Notes under the pieces: model-generated | Databases searched by the model: none | What the model saw: the letters and a program-made list of their open reading frames with translations, nothing else | What the model was told of the DNA's origin: nothing | In this document: positions 12,045 through 23,390 of the stretch, piece by piece | Position numbering within the stretch: the first letter of the stretch is position 1 | How the letters are laid out: each line of letters opens with the position of its first letter | Assembly: GCA_930367215.1 (NCBI GenBank) | Contig: OV884059.1 | Span: 64,203,393 to 64,267,392, forward strand | Reading direction: 5' to 3' | Source: Pollenia angustigena | Lineage: Eukaryota > Arthropoda > Insecta > Diptera > Polleniidae | Length of the DNA: 64,000 nt | Translations under genes and position numbers: made by a program

Positions 12045-12290
12045 TTGATTTTCCCAGAACAAGCCTGCTCGCTCCATTCCATACTGTTAACTTTTTTACA
12101 CGCGTTGCCAATGCGGAGAAGGCCTTCCGCTTTCCTTTATTTCGCCAGAGCTTCTTTAAGGCATGCAAATAAATGGCTCTTAGAAGGCTTTCCAGAAAAT
12201 GACTGTCAAAAGGCCTTAGAAAAAAGGTTATCTTGAAGATTTTTTAAGAAGGGTATGTTAAAAGGCCTTTCAATTAATGGCTCTTAAAAG
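12045..12290. repeat. interior fragment of the CCCAGCGG MITE family
   Basis: CATTCCATACTGTTAACTT, GGAGAAGGCCTTCCGC and repeated AAAAGGCCTT blocks match the interior of the MITE at 35328-35751. The open frame across it is not a gene. Confidence 0.45.
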
Positions 12291-12293
12291 GTC

Positions 12294-12591
12294 TTTCAGA
12301 TCATCCTTGTACAACATTTATCTTAACATAATTTCAAGTGAAATGAGGGTTGTTTCATTGATTGATTGATTCACAATTTACTGAGAAAACTGGATATCGA
12401 TTCCCATGCAAAAAGGAAAAAAGTTCATGACACACACATATTTAAAATGCAATTTTTGTATGAAAATCGATATTCTGTTTTCTCAGTAAATTGTGAATAA
12501 AATCAAAAGATTTGCACCAATTTCAATGAAACAAACCTCATTTCATTTGAAGTTATGTTAAGCTAAATGTTGTACAAGGATGGTCTGAAAA
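12294..12591. mobile_element. fold-back MITE
   Basis: Arms of about 90 bp are inverted: TTTCAGATCATCCTTGTACA at the left and TGTACAAGGATGGTCTGAAA at the right, with CACAATTTACTGAGAAAAC and its complement at the inner ends. The element is non-coding and would form a long hairpin if transcribed. Confidence 0.75.
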
Positions 12592-12596
12592 AAAAA

Positions 12597-12738
12597 GATG
12601 AAGTCGTATGGGATGTTAAACTTTTTTCTTATACTTGTCATATTTATCACACATGCATTCACACTATTAGACTTTTACTTATTACTTGAGTTTTTGACAT
12701 TTATTAATACAAAGTATAATAGTGTAATCTAGCCTTTA
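12597..12738. repeat. end fragment of the AGGCTAGATTACACTAT MITE family
   Basis: It matches 58360-58505 and, inverted, 59156-59300. It shares GATGAAGTCGTATGGGATGT and ends in ATAGTGTAATCTAGCCTTTAA. Only the right end is present. Confidence 0.7.
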
Positions 12739-13260
12739 ACGAGATGTCAAAATCGGATTTTCGCAATTGCAAAGCGCAGACAGTGCGCTGTTTGGGTTTG
12801 CTTCATACATTTTGTATAAGCATAACTGTATAATAAAGTGAAAACCCAAAATATCATGTTTTAGATGTTAAGGTTATATCACTTTTGCGAAGGATTAGTT
12901 ATTAGTTACTTTACTTTCGCCATATGTTTAAATTAATTGTTATATAAAATTACATATGACTAATAATAATAAATTCAAGAATTCGTGTTGGCAAATCATA
13001 TAAACTAAATATAATTTTTATTTTTACCATTAAATCAGCAAATCCTCATCACCCTTTATTTCATACATTACATGGCGAAAGGCTACAGTCATCCACTTCT
13101 TTATTGACCCAATAAAAAATTTCATCATTTTGCGAAGCACTAAAGGTACATTTAAAAAATAAGCGCACAATTATGCGCTACGCAATAAGACATACAGAAA
13201 TGCAGTAAAGTAAGTGAAGGAACTCTCAACAACTTTTATTAAAAAAAAAAAAACATTTAA
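12739..13260. other. unassigned A/T-rich stretch
   Basis: No motif is recognised in either strand. Confidence 0.4.
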
Positions 13261-13269
13261 AGTGCTACG

Positions 13270-13520
13270 GCATTCCCTTACCACGAAGCAGGTTTGTAAG
13301 GGAGAGCACTAAAAAATAACTGTATCAAAACATTCAGTGAGTAAAGCTGATCGTTACATCCAACAATTTTTATGTGCGCTGAATAATGCGCTTTATGTGT
13401 CAAAAATGTATTGCTTCAAAGTGGGAACTCGCCATATAAAATTCATGTCTTCCGTAAGCGCAATGGTAAGCGAATCTTTTATGTTTCTCCCTTACAAACC
13501 TGCTTCGTTGGAAGCTCCAT
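13270..13520. repeat. imperfect inverted repeat around CGAAGCAGGTTTGTAAGGGA
   Basis: The 20-bp block at about 13283 is repeated in inverse at about 13488-13508, with GTGCT/AGCAC-like sequence outside. It is possibly a small fold-back element. The open frames crossing it have no recognisable product. Confidence 0.45.
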
Positions 13521-13866
13521 TTTTTATTGGGGATGCTTCGTTTTTCGTTTTAATATTTCAAAGCGAATATTGAATTATGTTCTGTTTTATACACATGCAA
13601 AAATAAAATCACATAAAAAGCTTCTACATTCTTTATTATGATGACAAAACACATATGCATTTGTATATACAGAATTACATTTGAAGTAAATAAATAAATA
13701 AAGGACAGAAACACCGACAATAGCGGCGAGAAAATTTAAAACAAGAAAAAATTTATGAAAATAAGACGAAACGAAGAGAGAGAAATAAGAGAACAACAAC
13801 ATTTAAATTTAGTAAATTTTGTTTTATTTCATTTCATACTTATTCTGTTTGAACTCTTCGTATTGA
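13521..13866. other. unassigned stretch
   Basis: A/T-rich with purine-rich runs near 13740-13800. Nothing is recognised. Confidence 0.4.
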
Positions 13867-13893
13867 AGAGAAATTTCGTGCCTTAGTGACTAA

Positions 13894-14218
13894 AGCTGGA
13901 GGTCCGTAACACGCGTTTTCGCCTCCACGCAGCGCATGCTTTTATAACCTTACTTGCGTTCTACGTTTCAAGTTACATGCAACGCTTTTTATGCAGCAGC
14001 ACCACAAGTAAAAATAAAATTTAATGTGTCAAAATCAGCTGATTTGTTCGAACGCTGCTTGTGACGCTTACAAAAGTAGAAAGTAAACCTACTTTTCGCC
14101 TCAAGGCATCTACGCTTTTGTGCATGTAACTTACTACGTATAACTACACAGATTCTTCTTTTTTGACAGCTACGTATGCTGCGAAAAAGCGAGTAACGCG
14201 TGGTGTGGACCTCCAGCT
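13894..14218. mobile_element. PIF/Harbinger-like MITE inside a palindrome
   Basis: The ends AGCTGGAGGTCC and GGACCTCCAGCT are inverted, with CACGCGTT/AACGCGTG just inside. TAA flanks both sides (13891-13893 and 14219-14221), the 3-bp TWA duplication of PIF/Harbinger elements. The insertion sits inside a perfect palindrome with 19-bp arms AGAGAAATTTCGTGCCTTA and a GTGAC loop, whose halves are now at 13867-13893 and 14219-14237. No coding capacity. Confidence 0.75.
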
Positions 14219-14242
14219 TAAGGCACGAAATTTCTCTAGTGA

Positions 14243-14442
14243 CTAGGGACGTTTGTTGCCGGACATTTTTTTAATTCTCTTTTAATCTTACCCGAAGCGT
14301 TTACATATGAAACATTAGAAGTCAGAGAAAAGTAAGAAAGAGAAATGAAAAAATGTCCAGTACAGATAGTCATGTACTACACACTCTACCTTTTCGACCC
14401 CTCGCCATCAAACTTCGTCTGTCCGGCAAGTAATGTCCCTAG
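14243..14442. mobile_element. 200-bp MITE with CTAGGGAC ends
   Basis: CTAGGGACGTTTGTTGCCGG pairs with CCGGCAAGTAATGTCCCTAG. The interior is non-coding. No clear TSD is visible. Confidence 0.65.
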
Positions 14443-14768
14443 TGTAAATTGGGACTTAGGGCAATAAACAAATGGAAGTGTCTGTTTTTATGTTGTTTTC
14501 CTTTTATTTCCGCCTGCTTTTGTTGCGCCTTTCCACAATTATTTTGTCTCACAAACTCACTGGTGACCAGTGTTGCCAGAACTTTTAGAGATAAAATCAT
14601 CAAAAACCCATAATTTTTCATCAAAAAATCTGCAAAATCTGCGCCAAGAAATCTTCAAAATTCATTTATTTTATTTTTTATGTAGTTTATTTAGAAAACG
14701 ATATAACAATTCATTTCAAAATATACGGCCATGTTCTAGAATTTGAAATCGATGGTAAATATCTATAA

Positions 14769-15212
14769 AGGCCAGTTTACACGGTAATATAATGTATTAC
14801 GACATGTCGAAAATTATGTAGAATGAGAAAAATCTTATCATGTAAAAGCAAAATGTATTGAGTAAGAGAGAATACGGATACAAAATCTGACAAGCGGTCG
14901 GTAAATGGGTTTTTTCTAAACCATTTTAGAAACCTATGTATTCTCATCACACCAGAGGTGTATTTTAACAGAATATACGATTACAAAAACAACTAAAATC
15001 AACTCAGGAAATTTTCATGTTGTTTTTGTAAATATTTAAAACTGCAACCATCTAATTTCTTGTTATTATTTGGGATGTTACTTATACCATCCGTGTAAAC
15101 ATGAACTATACTTACAAACGATTTTTATTTTTTCTTTTAAACACGGAGAGAATTTCATAATATTTTGATTCTACAAAGTCGTAATACATTGTATTACCGT
15201 GTAAACTGGCCT
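14769..15212. mobile_element. PIF/Harbinger-like MITE, TAA duplication
   Basis: TIRs of about 35 bp begin AGGCCAGTTTACACGGTAAT, with one mismatch between ends over the first 30 bases. TAA lies on each side (14766-14768 and 15213-15215). The 444-bp element is non-coding. It is nested in the hAT element and is therefore younger. Confidence 0.85.
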
Positions 15213-15698
15213 TAAGTGGTACTCGAAGTATGAGGTATTAAAAAAGAAATTTTTTTTTGAACTTTCAACACAGAAAAGTTTTAAAAATTGTTTCTATTTT
15301 AATTTCACTCAAATGCGATTTTCAGAATATGGCTGATAATTTTTGGATATTTTTACATTAAAAATATCTTTCCATCACACCTTTGGTATCTCTAACAAAA
15401 AATTAAAAATTAATTGCTTGACATGTCAAAGGTTTTAATGAAAATTTACAAGAGGTCAAATATTGCAACTATGTATTAAAGATACATATTTACATATGCA
15501 TTATATTTCATGTAAAATCAGAGAACATTAGTTCAGCGTAATTAATTTGTCAAGACAATGCGAATTTTTAAGTAGTCTTTTGTGAATAAAATTCCTGCTA
15601 ATGAATTTATTTCTAAACGGTTTTTCTATGAATGGTAGATATACATATTTCGCATATCAATGTATGAAGTGGAAAAAGTACAAACTTCAGTGACAATG

Positions 15699-16916
15699 CA
15701 CTATGGTCGGAAACATCACTTTTCTTGGCCAAAACTATTTAAACTTAAAATAACGGAATTTTTAATTGGAATTTGAATTTTAAGTGTTTTGTATAACATA
15801 ATTAATTTTTTTTTTTAAATATCAACATTTAGAATTAAAATTAAAAAAAAAAAATTTACATAATTTTTTTTTTCTTTTCTTTCTGAGTTTTTATTTTTTT
15901 TAGTTCTAAATGAGAAAATATACGATACTTACGGGTAAATATGTTGTTTCTGGAAATTGAAAATATGATTTACACACGTATTTACGAAAATATTAAAATT
16001 TTATTAAACTCTTTAATTTAAATACAATTCATTATCCAAAAATGTATTTTCCTCTTCAAGCTATTCTGGATAATCGTCCTCGTCGTCATCCAATACAATA
16101 ATTCCTTTACTTCTGGTGGCAGTGTTAAACTCTTCCTTTGGTGCACACGTGTATTTAAGCGAAGAGATGAAATTAATGGATCCGATGTGTCAAGAGCTCT
16201 ATGAAATACATCGAAAAGATTACTGATGCGGCTAGTCTTACGTGTTAAGCATGCGCGCTTTTTTTGTTAAATATTTATAGCATTTATCTGAAATTTTATC
16301 GGCTCCACATTTTTGTATAAAATAATTTATTAGTGCGTCCTTATGTCAAAAACTGCTGAATTCTGTAAGCAAATGACGACTGAAAAAAAATACTCAAAAA
16401 CCGCAAAAAACCGCAAATCGAGATAAACATTTTCAAAAACTAAACACTTCAAAGTAATTTCGTTTTTAATCTTATGCTTTACACTCCTAAGCAAAATGTG
16501 TTAAGCTTACTCAAACTTAAAAAATAAAATAAATTCCAAAATGTTAAAGACTTTTGGAAAAAGTTATTTTATTTTTTAGAGTATCCAATTTTTGAGTATT
16601 ATATTTTACAAAATTAATAAACTTACCATCACCTTCGTTTTCCATTTAAACTTTTATTTAACACGCTTTGTGTTCAGCTTTAACAAGCAATTAAAGTAAG
16701 CACTATAAAACACCGAACGCAATTCTGTTTACAAATGAAGCAAACAAATTCAACTTCGATGACTTACCGAATAACGGTGAATTGCATATTACAACAACAA
16801 AATTAATTTTTAGTTGATTTGGAGTTTTGACTATTAGATTTCAAAAACAAAAACATATTTCGTGAGTGTAAACATTTTGACTTTTGGCCAACGAAATGAA
16901 ATTTCCGACCACAGTG
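15699..16916. mobile_element. Transib DNA transposon, decayed
   Basis: The ends CACTATGGTCGGAAA and TTTCCGACCACAGTG are inverted repeats, with TTGGCCAAAA/TTTTGGCCAA further in. An exact 5-bp duplication CAATG flanks the element (15694-15698 and 16917-16921). CACTATGG-type ends and 5-bp duplications are hallmarks of Transib, the superfamily related to RAG1. The inside carries the C-terminus of a Transib-type transposase on the minus strand. At 1.2 kb it is much shorter than an autonomous copy. Confidence 0.9.
16018..16350 (-). pseudogene. Transib (RAG1-like) transposase C-terminal remnant
   Basis: The minus-strand frame ending at a TAA at 16018 contains TRKTSRISNLFDVFHRAL and DTSDPLISSLR, the conserved block near the C-terminus of Transib transposases and RAG1 (SR..N.D...R.L.TSDP). 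SLTLPPEVKELL follows. Further upstream (about 16265-16350) KDALINYFIQKCGADKIS lies in another frame, so there is at least one frameshift. The catalytic DDE residues are absent. The identification is from motif memory together with the matching TIRs and TSD. Confidence 0.75.
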
Positions 16917-17031
16917 CAATGTAAAGAAGTTTCCACCGAGCTAAGAAATCTGCAATTTTAAATCTGCATTTTGACTATTTTGGGGATAAAACCTGCAAAA
17001 TGCAGATAAATCTGCACTTCTGGCATCGCTG

Positions 17032-18405
17032 CTGGTTATCTGCCAGACGGTGTGTCAGTCAGCCAGCCAGTGCAGTTTTGTTTATTATGTGGGTTTGTAG
17101 CGAAGCAAAAGGAAATGTTTCTCTTTTGTGGTATTACAAGAGAAGAAAATCCTGTTATCCCTATAAATTTTTTTATTCTGTTAAATGGTAAATATTTCAA
17201 AGAGCAGAGAATTGTGAGGTAGGTATGTGGTTTTTTGTCTTGCGCATAATCTTACAACTGAGTATTTCATTTAATTATCTACTCATTTGCTTGCCTCGCC
17301 AGCGTACTTTTTACACCGAAAGAGTCCTGCCGAGTCTTCGCACTCATACTTTTGTATTCATACAATGATTTCATTGTCCTTTTTTACCTTTGTGTTGGAA
17401 GAAGCGTATGTGTGATTCTTATGTACTTAAGTGAATGTGTAAATTGATCCTGTTTAGTTTAAGTTCAGTGTGTTTAATATTATTATTGTTGCTGTCCTCT
17501 GTTGGCCTGTTTGTCTGTCTTCCTGTTTTTTCTTTCTCTTCGTATCTGTGGGTATTTTACGTGTTAATGTCACTATTGTTATTGAGGAAATTTGTTGCCC
17601 TTATGGTCAGCTTAATCCGATTTGATGTGCTTTCTTGGTGTTTGTCTGTCCCTTTGTCCATCGGTGTTTATTGTTGGTTTTGTTTACTTCTAATTGTTGT
17701 TGAATGTTATGGGTACTTATTTTTTTACTGGCTTCTGTTCCATTTTTGATCTTAATCTTTTTAAATTTCCAATGATTTACGAATTGCTAATGTACTTACG
17801 TATGTACATTAGGGGTATAACCAATTTATGACATAGTACCATGAGGTCAACCATGTCCTAGTAACCACGAACATTATAATCTTTTGTAATTTTTCTCTAA
17901 AAAGTTCACGCACCAATTGGTTTTTCTAAACCAATGCAATATTGAATATTTATAATTTTATACGGTGTTTTTTTTTTTATCAATTTTTAATTTTTTTTTG
18001 CGTTAAAAAAGGTTAAAGATAGGTTTTGGTTTGCGAAAAAATCTGTTACCATCTCTAAATATTAATGAAATTTCGTACTTGAGCTATTTTTTGCTTAAAA
18101 AAAACATATTATTAATATTTCTTAACCAAAAATAAAATTAAAAATTTTCAAAACTTCATCGCGGTTGGTGGGTGAACTTTTTTGACCTTAACGAAAAAAT
18201 AAATATACGTTTCCTTATAGTTTTTTATGTTCTATTGGACTGTGCTATGCCAATTTTGATATTTTAAAAAATTTTTAAAAAGTTATATCCGTAATGTACA
18301 CAGTTTTAAGACTTCAGCAGTATTATAAACAAGAAAATATATTAAATCAACAGATTTTTTAAACTGCACTACATTTTTGTTGTTAATAGCAAAAAATTTT
18401 AGTTA
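17032..18405. other. unassigned stretch
   Basis: No repeat pairing or conserved protein motif is found. A T-rich segment (17435-17749) gives a hydrophobic open frame that I attribute to composition. Confidence 0.4.
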
Positions 18406-18409
18406 AAGC

Positions 18410-18505
18410 GCGTGTGTTTAGCGGTAGCAAAGAACTATTGAAAGAAAAATTTTAAAACTTCTGAGGTGAATTAAATTTCACTTGCCCTGGGGACTAGTAG
18501 GAGTA
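18410..18505 (-). repeat. dispersed repeat family F, copy 1
   Basis: It is inverted relative to 25393-25490. Shared blocks are CTGAGGTGAATTAAATTTCA, CCTGGGGACTAGTAG and CGTGTGTTTAGCGGTAGC. It is non-coding. Confidence 0.65.
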
Positions 18506-19620
18506 ACTTAAAAACGTTAAGAAAAATTTATAAATTCAAAATAATTAATAATTATATAAAACGCAAATAGAGACATCTGCAAAAATTTTATGTTTTGGTA
18601 CAAAATGTTCCTAAGTTGTTCATTCTTTTTTAAATATTTTTCACAAACGTCAAAATTGTATATCGTCAAAAAAGATATAATTTCGTATGATATTTTTTCC
18701 CACAGGGAATTTTTTTTACAAAAATACTTTTCTTACGTTTCACACACGCCAAAAATAATGAATTTTTTTAGTTGCAAATATTTGCAGTAAACTTAGATGA
18801 TTCTATGGACCAGGGTTGCTTCGGAAAACTTAACCATTTTTCATCTTGCTAAGCCATGAAATAATTCATTTAGCCACTAGACTGTTTTTAGCCTTTTTTG
18901 TTGTTCTTGTTAAAATTATTTAAATTAAGAATGAAAAATTTTAAATTTTTATGTGGATACCTAAATTTGATACGCCACATTTGTTCACGTTTAACTTAAA
19001 ATTAAACGTTATTTCAAACAAATGCATTAAACCAAATTTAAGTCTCTACATCACCTGATGCTCTTCTAATGTTCAATCATACAATTTCATGTTTTGAGTT
19101 CTAATTGTAAAATTGCTTTCTACCATATTAGAATTTAAAATTGAAAATCTAGCAAATTGCACAGTAATAAATCAAACCCTTGCAAAAATAAAACCCTTCA
19201 ATTTCACTATCAACTCGGCATCATAAAATCAACGAATTGCAAACAAACAAACGCAGCCATAAATAAATTTAATAAATACTAAATTTAACGTAGTCACATT
19301 TCACAAATATACAATTAGGACATACACACATAAATACCACATGGAGTCATAAAACAGAGTTTATTTCAAAATATTTGCTAGTTTAAACTAAAAATACAAG
19401 TGTGTTCAGAAACGTGTGTCATATTTGTTTGTTTTGTACAAGTGTGCAAATGTTAATGTGAATGGATGAAAACATAAAAAAGGTGAAAAAATAAATCTTC
19501 TATAAAATACACACTTTTAACTTTTACGCTGTAGTAAAAACATGTGTAGAACAACAATTTACCAAGAGTGCAATAAAAAAATATGAGCAATATTGCAATT
19601 GACTATTCAATAAAAAGAAA
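18506..19620. other. unassigned A/T-rich stretch
   Basis: Near 18690-18760 CGTTTCACACACGCC recalls family F. Nothing else is recognised. Confidence 0.35.
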
Positions 19621-20214
19621 GAAAGTACAGTCGGTCAAGCCCGACCATATGATACCCTTCACCACAGCATTGAAAAACACATCTATGTTTATTAACTTCA
19701 TTAAAATCGGTTTGAAAGTTTGTGAGAGGCAGAAATTCCCCCCTACCTCGCCTTGTGATCCTATTTTGAAAACTGTGTAGCTTATGTGTCCATATAGATA
19801 TGGATCTATCTATGGTTTAAATTTTATTAAAATCCGTTTGAGACCCAAAATCTCCCCACGTGGTCATATTTTTTAAAAAATGCATCCCTTTTGTGTCCAT
19901 AAAGATATGGTTCTATCTATATTTTAAAATTCATTAAAATCGGTTTGATAGTTTCTGAGAGAATAGGCTTGGTCCTTGTACCAATAAGAATCTATGTCCC
20001 AAATTTTATCAAATTTTCTCAAAAATTGCGACCTGTACTTTGCGCACAAGGTTACATGGACAGCCAGCCAGCCAGCCGATCGGACATCGTTAATACGACT
20101 CAGAAAGTGATTCTGAGTCGATCAGTATACTTTGGGTCTAGGGCCAATATTTTAAGGCGTTACACACATCAGCACAAATGCATAATACCCTCTCCACTAT
20201 TGTGGTGTGGGTAA
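19621..20214 (+). repeat. dispersed repeat family G, copy 2
   Basis: The fuller copy of the repeat at 287-609, in inverse orientation. It starts near ACAGTCGGTCAAGCCCGACC and ends near CTATTGTGGTGTGGGTA. Internally there are three successive segments with TTTATTAAAATCSGTTTGA, suggesting an internal tandem duplication, and the (CAGC)n tract is at about 20059-20075. Confidence 0.75.
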
Positions 20215-20491
20215 AATCACTGTATGATAGGAGTCCATGCAAATGTAAAGTATACACTTAAAGAAATGCAGACTATGGTATTAATCGATTGCATTTCAAG
20301 CGAAACTGGAACATATTTTTATTTAAATATGTATATGCAAATATCCTGCAGCATCTTTAGGGGGATGAGCGACCGACATCTGCAGCCGCAAAAACCTTTT
20401 ATACACAGTTGGATACTTAACCTTATTGTGTATAAAATCCACATTTATCCATCGGATTTCATGACATAAAGCTTGATTTATTTCGATTATA

Positions 20492-20747
20492 CATATCGTC
20501 GTGCGGGAGTTTATGTGCTCTATATGCCAAAAGTGTATTTTGAGAAAATCGATCTTGAAGTTTTAACATAATTCAGGTTTGAAGGATATAGAACAAAACA
20601 GACACTATTTATCTCAGAAACTAGATGAGATAGCCGAAAACGGATTACATATTTGAAAAATTTGGGGTCGAAAACCTAAAGTGGCATAATTAACTCGAAA
20701 TGTGTAAAATGGCGGATAGAGCACATAAACTCCCGCACGACGATATG
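20492..20747. mobile_element. 256-bp MITE with long TIRs
   Basis: Ends of about 32 bp starting CATATCGTCGTGCGGGAGTT are perfectly inverted at the right end. The interior is non-coding. The flanks TTATA and TTATT are similar, but no exact duplication is visible. Confidence 0.8.
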
Positions 20748-20984
20748 TTATTTAAAAAAAAATATAATACATGTTGTAAGTTTTTTCAATTTTTTATAAG
20801 TTCTTAAAACATAATTATTTTTTAATTTTGCCAAAAAGAAAATATTTTTCATCATCGCTGTCTGAATTATTCGGAAACCATTGAGTTTATAAAAAAATAA
20901 TATTTGCACGGCCTAAAGACAATTATTTCAAGTTAGGATACGTTCGTAAATGCATCACTGCGCTTTTTTAATGGCGATAAAAGA

Positions 20985-21125
20985 ATAATTATGAACAAGG
21001 TTTCGTTTAAATGTGCTAAATTCCCATTTCATACTATTGATAAACTGAAATTTATTGTTGATGGGATAAGCTATTCCTATCAGAATTTCACTGGTTGCTT
21101 AGGCCAGATCGTCACAAAACTTCAT
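20985..21125 (-). repeat. dispersed repeat family B, copy 1
   Basis: It is inverted relative to 33188-33325 and partly 58190-58320. The diagnostic block is CACTGGTTGCTTAGGCCAGA. There is no coding capacity, and the family edges are unresolved. Confidence 0.65.
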
Positions 21126-21600
21126 CCAACGATTTAGAAAAACTAAAGATATTATACAAATAAAACTGTTAAGCGAATAAGAATTATAATGGGAACTTAG
21201 CATATTACAACGAAACATTTGAAATCACTTATGCAGCGCAGTAATGCACTAACGAACGTACCCTTAAGCCTGGTTTTCCAAAGAAATATGCATGCATTAT
21301 TACCACACTTTCACTTTGCGGTAGGAATTTTGGAAAATCCACAGTTACCGATTAAAAAATTTTTAGAATTAAGAAATAAAGTCATAAATGCTTACATCTT
21401 TGTATTTTATTGTGCTTACAAAACCACACAAAACGGTATTTTATTGTGCAGTCGAAACCGCACTAATCGGTCTTGTAAAAAACTTAAATAACATATTCTA
21501 TTGTTATACCTGGAACAGGTAGAAATATTAATCGTTCTGGCTTTGTTTTTTTTTTACAAAACATGGTCATGAAGGTCTCGACAGGTACTTTGATTAAAAC
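21126..21600. other. unassigned stretch
   Basis: An open frame at 21219-21491 has no recognised motif and A/T-rich, unbiased codons. Confidence 0.35.
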
Positions 21601-22038
21601 AATTACAGTATAAATAAGAGTTCCTCAACCGTTATGCTGCATCAGTCATTTTCCGGTCGTGTTATTTCGCGTTTTGGAGACCAGAATTGGTCGCCTAGAT
21701 CGTGCGATTTAACACCTTTAGATTTTTTTCTTTGGGGTTTTTTGAAGTCGATGGTTTACGCGAATAAGCCGATGATGACTCAAGCCTTAAAAGAGGAAAT
21801 TGGACGCTGCATTAATGAAATACCGCAGCATTTATGCAAAAAGGTCATTGAAAATTTCATTAAAAGATCGCGTGTGTGCAGCAAAGCCGCGGCGGCCATC
21901 TGCACGATGTATTGTTCCATACATAACCTCATTCTGTCTTCTTTACGATATAATAAAGTTTCAAGATTTTTTTTTTAAATATCTGTGTTTTATTTAAAAT
22001 TTAAAAATTGCGTTCTAGTTGGGACACCCTTTATGTAT
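21601..22038 (+). pseudogene. mariner-type transposase C-terminal remnant and 3' end
   Basis: The open frame at 21634-21978 carries FSGRVISRFGDQNWSPRS followed by CDLTPLDFFLWGFLKS, the characteristic C-terminal block of mariner-type DDE transposases that holds the last catalytic aspartate. The N-terminal two thirds are missing. After the stop the sequence runs to GTTGGGACACCCTTTA near 22035, compatible with the terminal repeat. Fragments of a similar family lie at 50393-50990 (N-terminus and middle) and 55216-55558 (N-terminus, minus strand). Confidence 0.8.
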
Positions 22039-22089
22039 GTTTGTTCGGGTGAAATCTTGCAACTCAATTTTGAAGCAGTTATCTTCAAC

Positions 22090-22640
22090 CAATTGAGCTG
22101 ATATTTTGTATACACGTTCAGTTTGGATGACAATGCATGGTAAGCTATGTGACGTCATTCTTAATCTAATATGGCGGCCACGCACAACATGGCGGACTAG
22201 TTATTTTTAATGAGCATCTACAATATGGGTATCAAATGAAAGGGCAAGCTAAGAACAACTAGAAAAAGAAGTGGTCACTCTAAATAAAATATGTGGGACA
22301 CACACAACATGGCGGAGTAGTTATTTTTAATGCACTTCTACAAAATGGGTATTTAATGAAAGGGATTGCTAAGAACAGCTCGAAAAATAAAGTGGGCACT
22401 CTAAATCCGATATGGAGGGCACACAAAACATTGCGGACTAGTTGTTTTTAATGCACTTCTACAATATGGGTATCAAATGAAAGGGCTCGCTAAGAACAAC
22501 TAGAAAAATAAGTGGTCACTCTAAATAAAATATGTGGGACACACACAACATGGCGTAGAAGTTATTTTTAATGCACTTCTACAGTATGCGTATCAACTGA
22601 AAGGGCTTGCTAAGATTAACTCGAAAAATAAAGTGACTAA
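22090..22640. repeat. 120-bp minisatellite with alternating monomers
   Basis: GTTATTTTTAATGCACTTCT-type blocks start at about 22199, 22319, 22440 and 22560, so the period is 120-121 bp in four units. Each unit includes GGGTATCAAATGAAAGGG and an AACATGGCG motif. Units 1 and 3 share a CGGACTAG variant, while units 2 and 4 share TAAATAAAATATGTGGGACA, so the array is really two copies of a 241-bp dimer. It is non-coding. Confidence 0.85.
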
Positions 22641-22741
22641 TCTTTTAATGCTTGCTAAGAATACGAATGTGAGTTTTTAAAAACTTAAAAGTAAAAACTC
22701 TTTTTTAAAAAGTAGCTATTATTTAAATGCGCTTAAAAATA

Positions 22742-23390
22742 AAAAATAAATTAAAAGTAAAAAACCTTTTTAAAAAACAAGCTTTTATTTGAATGCGCCA
22801 AAAAAAAAAAAAAAAATAATTTTTTGCTTTAAAACTTTTACTATCAACTTATAACGTCAATTCACAATTTATATTATATGAAAGCTTGTCGCGAATAACT
22901 TGATTTTTAAGCGGCACTTGCAATAAAATTGTTCAATTTAACGTATTGTACAATTATATCGCCAATATGTACGTGATATTCGAAGGTGGGACAAAATATT
23001 GGCAACAATTAAAAGACTTTTGATTTTTATTGCACAACGAAAAGAAAATGAAGTATGTTGGCAACATTGTACAATGCTGTTTATGTTATTCCTATAGGTT
23101 ATGTTCACCTTTTTATTAAATGAATGAAATCATTGTGCGACTTATTGCATAATATAGGACAAAATGGAAATAATATGGCGAATATCATATACAATAATAT
23201 TGCAAGTGTGTGGGCCGTTTAACTATTACAATTTTCAAACTAGTAAATACAAGTACTTTAATCTTGCGACAGGCTTTTATATCATATAAATTGTGTAATG
23301 ACGTTATAAAAATTATTTTTTTTTCTTTTTAGCGCATTCAAATAAAAGCTTGTTTTTTAAAAAGGTTTTTTACTTTTAATTTATTTTTTT
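22742..23390. mobile_element. fold-back element with a nested MITE
   Basis: Left-arm blocks TAAATTAAAAGTAAAAAACC, AACAAGCTTTTATTTGAATG and TATATGAAAGC are repeated in inverse order at 23255-23390. The arms are roughly 130-170 bp with small gaps. A family C MITE occupies the centre. No coding capacity. Confidence 0.7.
22909..23222. mobile_element. MITE family C, copy 1
   Basis: The ends AAGCGGCACTTGCAATAAAA and its imperfect inverse at 23195-23222 (TTGCAAGTGTGTGGGCCGTTT) enclose about 310 bp. Internal GATATTCGAAGGTGG and GGCAACAATWAAAAGACTTT are shared with the copy at 50450-50653. Confidence 0.7.

Larger units (their letters stand above)
14568..17031. mobile_element. hAT-type element, non-autonomous, carrying two later insertions
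   Basis: The left end CAGTGTTGCCAGAA pairs with TTCTGGCATCGCTG at the right. The 8-bp flanks CTGGTGAC and CTGGTTAT are similar but not identical, as expected for an old 8-bp hAT duplication. Subterminal ATCTGCA repeats occur at both ends. The element is split by a Harbinger-like MITE (14769-15212) and a Transib copy (15699-16916). What remains, about 0.8 kb, has no transposase. Confidence 0.65.

Noticed and set aside
17435..17749. 104-codon hydrophobic open frame on the plus strand
   Set aside because: Its Leu/Val/Phe/Ser content follows from a T-rich strand. There is no family motif, splice context or supporting neighbour.
21219..21491. 90-codon open frame
   Set aside because: No recognisable motif and composition like the surroundings. 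It lies beside repeat debris.
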